A stretch of DNA of 6,294 nucleotides from an uncultured Clostridia bacterium. GTDB taxonomy: Bacteria; Bacillota; Clostridia; Oscillospirales; Ruminococcaceae. The translations under genes and the position numbers were made by a program. The notes beneath the pieces are model-generated. The model was not told where the DNA came from, made no database searches, and saw nothing but the letters and a program-made list of their open reading frames with translations. The stretch spans positions 1 through 6,294 of the forward strand of contig CAMWVO010000120.1 of the NCBI GenBank assembly GCA_947177695.1. The letters are read 5' to 3'. Below are positions 1 to 3,767 of the stretch, in pieces; position 1 is the stretch's first letter, and every line of letters begins with the position of its first letter.

Positions 1-80
1 GGGCTCTGCCCCGTGGACCTCGCCACCTTTGAAAAGGTGGACGAAACTTTTCCATGCGGCTCCGCCGCGCGGGGCGTCTT
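1..80. repeat. GC-rich hairpin repeat at the left edge, probably a dispersed intergenic element
   Basis: Three short inverted repeats follow each other: GGGC/GCCC (1-4 and 8-11), CCACCTT/AAGGTGG (23-29 and 34-40, loop TGAA) and GCGGC/GCCGC (56-60 and 64-68, loop TCC). The block is much richer in GC than the AT-rich DNA that follows, and it resembles the hairpin cluster at 2101-2286 in style (GGGC-loop-GCCC motif followed by a TGGAC or TTGG tail). It is cut by the window edge, so its full extent is unknown. No T-run follows a stem, so I do not call a terminator. That it is a genome-wide repeat is inferred. Confidence 0.5.
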
Positions 81-171
81 AGTTAGTCGCGTAAATCAAA
101 ATTTATAATTTTTCGCCTATTTTCAGTCTCGAAAATTTTACAAAATCATGTTCTAAAATATGGCAAAACCC

Positions 172-200
172 TTGCAATCAAACGGAATTTGTGCTATAAT
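172..200 (+). promoter_or_regulatory. Probable sigma-A promoter of dnaA
   Basis: A -35 element TTGCAA (172-177) lies exactly 17 bp upstream of a perfect -10 TATAAT (195-200). The -10 is preceded by TG at 192-193, giving the extended -10 form TGNTATAAT. Transcription would begin near 207, about 80 nt before the chosen dnaA start, leaving a leader that contains a 14-bp palindrome. No consensus DnaA box was found around this promoter, so direct DnaA autoregulation is not supported by what is visible here. Confidence 0.8.
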
Positions 201-247
201 AATATAGTATATTAATTACGTGTTTCTATGAACAAAAGAAAACTCAA

Positions 248-261
248 ACGGGATATCCCGT
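248..261. promoter_or_regulatory. Perfect 14-bp palindrome in the dnaA leader
   Basis: ACGGGATATCCCGT is a perfect palindrome without a spacer. It sits between the predicted transcription start (about 207) and the dnaA ribosome binding site (268-275). Its position suits a repressor operator. As RNA it would fold poorly because there is no loop, unless the central bases open. The function is unknown, and a chance palindrome is possible. Confidence 0.35.
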
Positions 262-267
262 CCGTCC

Positions 268-275
268 AAAAGGAG
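268..275 (+). promoter_or_regulatory. Ribosome binding site that selects the dnaA start at 288
   Basis: AAAAGGAG lies 12 nt upstream of the ATG at 288. The spacing is rather long but acceptable. The earlier in-frame ATG at 228 has no purine-rich site in front of it and would add 20 lysine- and arginine-rich residues that are not usual for DnaA. This site is therefore the main reason for choosing 288. Confidence 0.65.
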
Positions 276-287
276 AAGATAAAAAGC

Positions 288-1634
288 ATGAAATCCTTTG
301 TCGAAGTCTTTGATAAGGTGCAGGAATACTGCATGGAAAAAATTGAACGCGGCGAGCTTACCGACGTGGCATACCGCTTGTGGATCAAATCCCTGATCCC
401 CGTCAAGCTGGACGGCGAGACTGCCTGTTTTACCGTTCCGTCGGAGTTTCAGGCTAATATTATTACCAAAAACTATACTTCTATTCTCAAAGAAGCTCTT
501 GCGGGCGTTCTCGGCTTCGACGTGGAACTGAGCATTACTGCGGACGACTCCGCCGCAGATGAGGACGACGATCCCAACAAGAAACGCATAGAGCTTGAAG
601 AGTCATTCTCCAACGCCGAATATGACTACACTTTTGACACTTTTATTGTGGGACGCTCCAACGAGTTTGCATACGCCGCCTGTACTTCGGTGGCAAAAGA
701 ACCGGGAAGCACCTATAATCCCCTGTTTATACACGGTCCGTCGGGACTTGGAAAGACCCATCTTATGACCGCGATAAGCAACGAGATAAAGCGTCTCAAT
801 CCATACGTGAACATTATTTACGTTACGGGAGAGACCTTTGCAAACGAGCTTATCAACGCAATTCAGCAGAAAAAGGACACAAGCCAGTTCCACAACAAAT
901 ACCGCAGCGCGGATATCCTGCTCGTGGACGACGTTCAGTTTATCGCGGGAAAGGAATCCACACAGGAGGAATTTTTCCACACCTTTAACGAGCTTCACAA
1001 AGTGGGCAAGCAGATAGTTCTGACCTCAGACCGTCCGCCCAAGGATATAAAAACATTGGAGGACCGTATCCGCACCCGCTTTGAATGGGGTCTGATCGCG
1101 GATATATCAATACCCGACTTTGAAACAAGAGTCGCCATTATCCGCCGCAAAGCGGAGCTGCTCAATCTACAGCTTCCCGACGATGTTGCCGAATACATAG
1201 CCAACAAGCTGAAAACCAATATCAGACAGCTTGAAGGCTGTGTTAAAAAGCTCAAAGCGGGACAGCACCTTGTAGGTACTCCGCCTACAATGGCGCAGGC
1301 GCGGCTTGCGGTAATGGAGATACTTTCCGAGGAAAATTCCGCGCCCATCACCTTTGACAGGATACTGAACGAGGTTGGAAGCGTTTACGGAGTTACCGCG
1401 GAGGATATCATTTCCAAAAAGAGAAGCGCACAGATATCCATTGCCAGAAAGGTAAGCTGCTATGTGCTTAAATCGGTGACGGATATGTCCTACAAATCCA
1501 TAGGAATGGAGCTTGGAGCGCGGGATCACAGCACCATTATCTACTACTGCGACGACATCGAAAAGCTGATGAAAAAAGATTCCCACGCAAGAGAAATGAT
1601 CGAGGACATCATAAACAATATCAGAAGCAATTAG
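288..1634 (+). CDS. dnaA: Chromosomal replication initiator protein DnaA
   Basis: DnaA is the AAA+ ATPase that binds DnaA boxes at oriC and opens the duplex for helicase loading. The protein has 448 residues, a normal length. Domain I covers about residues 1-82. A short acidic linker (about 85-100, many D and E) replaces a longer domain II. The AAA+ core starts near F116. Visible motifs are Walker A GPSGLGKTH (150-158), Walker B ILLVDD with D214-D215, sensor 1 LTSD (245-248), the box VII arginine-finger region RIRTRF (260-265, R264 the likely finger) and sensor 2 NIRQLEG with R313. Domain IV runs from about 354 and ends in the DNA-binding signature GARDHSTI (410-417), where the usual second glycine is alanine. 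The start at 288 is preferred over an in-frame ATG at 228 because only 288 has a ribosome binding site. The gene lies upstream of oriC and dnaN in the standard Firmicutes order. Confidence 0.97.
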   Translation: MKSFVEVFDKVQEYCMEKIERGELTDVAYRLWIKSLIPVKLDGETACFTVPSEFQANIITKNYTSILKEALAGVLGFDVELSITADDSAADEDDDPNKKRIELEESFSNAEYDYTFDTFIVGRSNEFAYAACTSVAKEPGSTYNPLFIHGPSGLGKTHLMTAISNEIKRLNPYVNIIYVTGETFANELINAIQQKKDTSQFHNKYRSADILLVDDVQFIAGKESTQEEFFHTFNELHKVGKQIVLTSDRPPKDIKTLEDRIRTRFEWGLIADISIPDFETRVAIIRRKAELLNLQLPDDVAEYIANKLKTNIRQLEGCVKKLKAGQHLVGTPPTMAQARLAVMEILSEENSAPITFDRILNEVGSVYGVTAEDIISKKRSAQISIARKVSCYVLKSVTDMSYKSIGMELGARDHSTIIYYCDDIEKLMKKDSHAREMIEDIINNIRSN

Positions 1635-1735
1635 CTTTCAACATTTTGAACCCGACCTCTCAAAGGTATTTTTTAGGAGACGTAAAACCGCGGTTTGAAA
1701 TGTAAAGAAAAAATTACAATCTGTTTTAAAATCAG

Positions 1736-1744
1736 TTTTCCACA
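1736..1744 (+). promoter_or_regulatory. DnaA box TTTTCCACA (box 1)
   Basis: TTTTCCACA is an exact match to the relaxed consensus TTWTNCACA. It is the left member of a three-box array (1736, 1748, 1760) whose starts are spaced exactly 12 nt apart. Confidence 0.85.
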
Positions 1745-1747
1745 GGG

Positions 1748-1756
1748 TGTTGAAAA
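1748..1756 (-). promoter_or_regulatory. Variant DnaA box TTTTCAACA, reverse strand
   Basis: TGTTGAAAA reads TTTTCAACA on the minus strand, one base away from the boxes on either side of it. It is separated from each neighbour by 3 nt, which suggests it belongs to the same array. The same variant occurs twice more in this intergenic region. Confidence 0.55.
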
Positions 1757-1759
1757 CGT

Positions 1760-1768
1760 TGTGGAAAA
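1760..1768 (-). promoter_or_regulatory. DnaA box TTTTCCACA, reverse strand (box 2)
   Basis: TGTGGAAAA is the exact reverse complement of box 1, so 1736-1768 is an inverted pair with a 15-nt centre that contains the variant box. Confidence 0.85.
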
Positions 1769-1826
1769 ATACAAACTGGCTTTTTAAACTATGTAAATCC
1801 GTTACATTACTTTTTGTATAAAGTTG

Positions 1827-1847
1827 TTTTCAACATCTTGTTGATCA
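1827..1847 (+). promoter_or_regulatory. Variant DnaA box TTTTCAACA with an inverted partial copy
   Basis: TTTTCAACA at 1827-1835 is followed after 3 nt by TGTTGATCA (1839-1847). The latter is a two-mismatch reverse copy of the same variant. The 9-3-9 spacing repeats that of the 1736-1768 array. A role as a low-affinity DnaA site is inferred. Confidence 0.45.
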
Positions 1848-1876
1848 GCAGGAAGTTCCACAGAATTTTCAAGAAA

Positions 1877-1885
1877 TTTTCAACA
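1877..1885 (+). promoter_or_regulatory. Variant DnaA box TTTTCAACA
   Basis: This is the third exact copy of TTTTCAACA, on the + strand, between the weak match AGTTCCACA (1854-1862) and box 3 (1936). It differs from the perfect boxes here only at the sixth base (A for C). Confidence 0.45.
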
Positions 1886-1935
1886 TGACGGACAAGTATT
1901 CCACCCGGCTTCAACATGGGAAAAAATGTTTCCTC

Positions 1936-1944
1936 TTTTCCACA
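1936..1944 (+). promoter_or_regulatory. DnaA box TTTTCCACA (box 3)
   Basis: This exact box is the consensus site closest to the AT-rich element at 2039-2064. A degenerate match, TTGTCCACG, follows at 1978-1986. Confidence 0.85.
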
Positions 1945-2002
1945 AGTTTTGGATTTTAGGGTGTAGAAATTTTAAGCTTGTCCACGAAAAGAAAAAAACG
2001 GG

Positions 2003-2070
2003 TTTCCAACATTTCCAACCCCTCTAATACTACTGCTGTTTTATTTATTATCATTATTATTGATATCCAA
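2003..2070 (+). other. Candidate DNA unwinding element with DnaA-trio-like triplets
   Basis: Two tandem box-like 8-mers TTTCCAAC (2003-2010 and 2012-2019) lead into a short C-rich step (2019-2022). A 39-nt tract at 2024-2062 follows and reads in one 3-nt register: CTA ATA CTA CTG CTG, then TTT TAT, then TTA TTA TCA TTA TTA TTG. The middle base is T in 11 of 13 triplets. B. subtilis uses a DnaA box, a GC-rich step and then trios (3'-GAT-5' type, seen as CTA on the + strand) to load DnaA on single strands. The order here is the same. The AT-rich part (2039-2064) is the likely melting site. Exact borders are inferred. Confidence 0.6.
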
Positions 2071-2100
2071 GCAAAACAAAAAGTTCTATATGTAGCTGGT

Positions 2101-2193
2101 CGAGCTGAGCCCAGCTCGCAGAAGTCCAGAGGGCAGCGCCCTTTGGTCGCGCTCCGCAGAGCGCGAAATTCCCTCCCTGCGCCCGCAGGCGCA
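2101..2193. repeat. Four consecutive GC-rich hairpins downstream of oriC
   Basis: Four inverted repeats lie in tandem. They are CGAGCTG/CAGCTCG (2101-2107 and 2112-2118), CCAGAGGGC/GCCCTTTGG (2126-2134 and 2138-2146, one G-T pair), TCGCGCTC/GAGCGCGA (2147-2154 and 2159-2166) and TGCGCC/GGCGCA (2178-2183 and 2188-2193). The last two share the loop CGCA. The second and third abut directly. The block is much richer in GC than the oriC DNA before it, and none of the stems is followed by a T-run. It looks like an array of small palindromic intergenic elements. The open frames that cross it have no protein-like content. Confidence 0.7.
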
Positions 2194-2223
2194 TACCGTT
2201 CAAGAGCTCCGCAAATGGGTGAA

Positions 2224-2252
2224 TTGAAAACATCACTGTGTGATGTTTTCAA
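2224..2252. repeat. 29-nt perfect inverted repeat, copy A
   Basis: The arms are TTGAAAACATCAC and its exact complement (13 bp) with a 3-nt centre TGT. It is a close relative of copy B at 2309-2337. The two differ in arm positions 3 and 9, and each change is matched in the opposite arm. It could be a protein operator or an RNA hairpin; the sequence alone does not decide. Confidence 0.75.
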
Positions 2253-2253
2253 G

Positions 2254-2286
2254 AGGGGAACGCCCTGCGATAGAGGGCGTTCCCCT
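2254..2286. repeat. 13-bp stem hairpin with 7-nt loop
   Basis: Arms AGGGGAACGCCCT (2254-2266) and its complement (2274-2286) enclose the loop GCGATAG. It begins one base after inverted repeat A. The stem is strong, but it is followed by GGAC and not by Ts, so it is not a standard intrinsic terminator. It lies between the two related inverted repeats A and B. Confidence 0.7.
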
Positions 2287-2308
2287 TGGACACGCAGCAA
2301 AGTATATC

Positions 2309-2337
2309 TTCAAAACGTCACAGTGTGACGTTTTGAA
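2309..2337. repeat. 29-nt perfect inverted repeat, copy B, overlapping the dnaN -35
   Basis: The arms are TTCAAAACGTCAC and its exact complement with a 3-nt centre AGT. Compared with copy A, arm position 3 is C for G and position 9 is G for A, both compensated in the other arm. The last five bases (2333-2337) are the first five bases of the predicted -35 element of dnaN, so a protein bound here would compete with RNA polymerase. Confidence 0.75.
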
Positions 2338-2361
2338 CGGAGCAAATTGTAACTATATAAT
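2333..2361 (+). promoter_or_regulatory. Probable sigma-A promoter of dnaN and the downstream genes
   Basis: TTGAAC (2333-2338, four of six consensus bases) lies 17 bp upstream of a perfect TATAAT (2356-2361). Transcription would start near 2368, giving a leader of about 43 nt for dnaN. Tight spacing of dnaN, yaaA, recF and remB suggests that this promoter serves them all. A weaker alternative is TTCCAA (2361-2366) with TATAAA (2384-2389). Confidence 0.7.
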
Positions 2362-2390
2362 TCCAAACAAAAATATAAGACACTATAAAG

Positions 2391-2396
2391 AAAGGA
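2391..2396 (+). promoter_or_regulatory. Ribosome binding site of dnaN with unusual spacing
   Basis: AAAGGA lies 14 nt upstream of the dnaN ATG at 2411, longer than usual. An in-frame GTG at 2399 would be only 2 nt away, which is too close. An out-of-frame ATG at 2397 is followed at once by TGA. The ATG at 2411 is kept because it gives the conserved clamp N-terminus MKFIC. Confidence 0.5.
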
Positions 2397-2410
2397 ATGT
2401 GAACCGGAAA

Positions 2411-3517
2411 ATGAAGTTCATATGCAAACAAGCCGAAATAAACGAAGCTCTTGCAAACGTATCGAGGGCAGTTCCCCCTAAATCCACTATCTCGGCTCTG
2501 GAGGGCGTGAAGCTCTACCTTAACAAAAATATTCTCGAGCTGACAGGCTACGACCTTGAACTGGGTATCCAGACAAAAATAGAAGTGCAGTCAGAGGACG
2601 TGGGCGAGTGTATCCTCAACAGCAGGCTTTTTAACGAGATCATAAGAAAAATGCCCTCCGAGACAATTGAAGTTGAGGTGGACGAAAATCTTACCACAGC
2701 TATCCGCGGCTATAACGCCGAATACAAGATACTTGCAATGCCTGCGGACGAGTATCCCTCTATTCCCGATCACGACACTGGAGACAACTTTACAGTCCGT
2801 CAGCCTATGCTGAAAAATATGATAAACGAGACAGTTTTTGCGGTCGCCGTTGTGGACAACAAACCTATCCTTATGGGAGAGCTTTTCGACATTGCCGACC
2901 ATGATTTCAACCTTGTTGCGATCGACGGATACCGCCTTGCGGTGCGTTCCGAAAAAATAGAGTCGGACAACCACTATAACTTTGTTGTAAAGGCAAAAGC
3001 CTTGTCGGAAGTCTCCAAGCTTCTTAAAGACGACGAAAATGAAAATGTTACCATGCATGTTTCAAAAAAACATATTACCTTTGAAATAGGCAAGTATATG
3101 GTTCTTTCAAGGCTTCTGGAGGGTGAGTTCCATAACTATAAGGGTTCTATCCCCGAAAAGCACAGCACCGAGATCATTATAAACGCAAGAGAGCTTATAG
3201 CCTGTCTGGAAAGATGTATGCTTCTTATAAATGAAAAAGCAAAAGCTCCTGTTAAGTGTCTCTTTAAGGACGGCAAAGTGAAAATTTCCTGCTCCTCCGC
3301 TCTTGGAAAGCTTAACGACGAGATGGACGCGGATATGTCAGGTTCTTCGGTAGAGATAGGATTTAACTGCCGCTATCTGCTTGAAGCGCTGAAAGCCTCC
3401 GAGTCGGACAAGGTAAGGCTTCAGCTTAACGGAGGACTTTCTCCAATGAAGATAGTTCCCATGGAGGGTACAGCTTACACGTTCCTTGTTTTACCTATGA
3501 GACTTAAATCCGAATAA
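2411..3517 (+). CDS. dnaN: DNA polymerase III subunit beta (sliding clamp)
   Basis: DnaN forms the ring-shaped homodimer that tethers DNA polymerase III and other DNA enzymes to the template. The protein has 368 residues, the normal clamp length, and should consist of three similar domains of about 120 residues. The N-terminus MKFIC with the following SRAVPPKSTISALEG (about residues 19-33), the mid-protein segment FAVAVVDNKPILMGELF and the C-terminal FLVLPMRL are family hallmarks. The frame stays open upstream to an ATG at 2240, but that extension is encoded by the hairpin repeats and is not clamp-like. The conserved start at 2411 is used. A sigma-A promoter with a -10 at 2356-2361 precedes it, and yaaA follows after 16 bp. 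Confidence 0.97.
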   Translation: MKFICKQAEINEALANVSRAVPPKSTISALEGVKLYLNKNILELTGYDLELGIQTKIEVQSEDVGECILNSRLFNEIIRKMPSETIEVEVDENLTTAIRGYNAEYKILAMPADEYPSIPDHDTGDNFTVRQPMLKNMINETVFAVAVVDNKPILMGELFDIADHDFNLVAIDGYRLAVRSEKIESDNHYNFVVKAKALSEVSKLLKDDENENVTMHVSKKHITFEIGKYMVLSRLLEGEFHNYKGSIPEKHSTEIIINARELIACLERCMLLINEKAKAPVKCLFKDGKVKISCSSALGKLNDEMDADMSGSSVEIGFNCRYLLEALKASESDKVRLQLNGGLSPMKIVPMEGTAYTFLVLPMRLKSE

Positions 3518-3533
3518 ATTTAAAGAGGAATAT

Positions 3534-3743
3534 ATGGATAGTAATGTTAAGATAAAAACCGAATTTATCAAGCTTGACCAGCTTCTGAAATTTGCGGGAG
3601 CTGCCGCTATAGGCTCGGAAGCAAAGGAGCTTGTCCTTGACGGAAAGGTCGCGGTCAACGGCGAAATATGCACTATGCGGGGAAAAAAAATACGCAGCGG
3701 CGATACCGTAACGGTAAACGGCAAAGATATCACCGTGGAATAA
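3534..3743 (+). CDS. yaaA: S4 domain-containing protein YaaA
   Basis: This is a small protein of 69 residues that is almost entirely one S4 RNA-binding domain. The pattern IKLDQLLKFAGAAAIGSEAKELVLDGKVAVNGE, then a basic MRGKKIRSGDTVTV segment, is the S4 fold as seen in the YaaA family. This family sits between dnaN and recF in many Firmicutes. It probably binds structured RNA, perhaps ribosomal; its exact role is not known to me. A ribosome binding site AAAGAGGA (3522-3529) lies 4 nt before the ATG. The gene is 16 bp after dnaN and 24 bp before recF, so it is most likely in the same transcript. The length matches the family and nothing is missing. Confidence 0.93.
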   Translation: MDSNVKIKTEFIKLDQLLKFAGAAAIGSEAKELVLDGKVAVNGEICTMRGKKIRSGDTVTVNGKDITVE

Positions 3744-3767
3744 TTACTTTAGTAAAGGATCGAAAAT

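Larger units (their letters stand above)
1635..2090. other. oriC: oriC: DnaA-box field and unwinding region between dnaA and dnaN
   Basis: This gene-free stretch between dnaA and dnaN holds three exact TTTTCCACA boxes (1736, 1760 reverse, 1936), three TTTTCAACA variants (1748 reverse, 1827, 1877), weaker matches (AGTTCCACA at 1854, TTGTCCACG at 1978, TTTCCAACA at 2003), and then an AT-rich triplet tract at 2024-2070. Box clusters in the dnaA-dnaN gap are the standard Firmicutes origin. No box was seen in the 287 bp upstream of dnaA, unlike the bipartite Bacillus subtilis origin. The order box field, then unwinding element, then dnaN matches the downstream (incC) half of the B. subtilis origin. 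Outer limits are approximate. Confidence 0.9.

Noticed and set aside
98..112. AAAATT/AATTTT inverted repeat upstream of dnaA as a terminator or operator
   Set aside because: A pure A/T dyad in AT-rich DNA is expected by chance.
228..287. N-terminal extension of DnaA from an ATG at 228
   Set aside because: It has no ribosome binding site, and the 20 extra residues are basic and not DnaA-like. The ATG at 288 has AAAAGGAG upstream.
603..1586. Minus-strand open frames inside dnaA and similar ones inside dnaN, recF and gyrB
   Set aside because: They are antisense shadows of well-supported genes with no protein-family features.
1655..1674. Possible intrinsic terminator after dnaA (ACCT/AGGT followed by six Ts)
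   Set aside because: The stem has only 4 bp, too weak to call a terminator.
2254..2286. The 13-bp hairpin as a terminator for dnaA transcripts
   Set aside because: The stem is strong, but no T-run follows, and it lies over 600 bp after dnaA.
1956..2328. Open frames on both strands across the unwinding element and hairpin array (1978-2328 on +, 1956-2300 on -)
   Set aside because: They run through AT-rich origin DNA and hairpin repeats, have low-complexity translations and no ribosome binding site or recognisable domain.
2240..2410. A 57-residue N-terminal extension of DnaN
   Set aside because: It is encoded by the hairpin repeats and the promoter region. The clamp family begins at MKFIC (2411).
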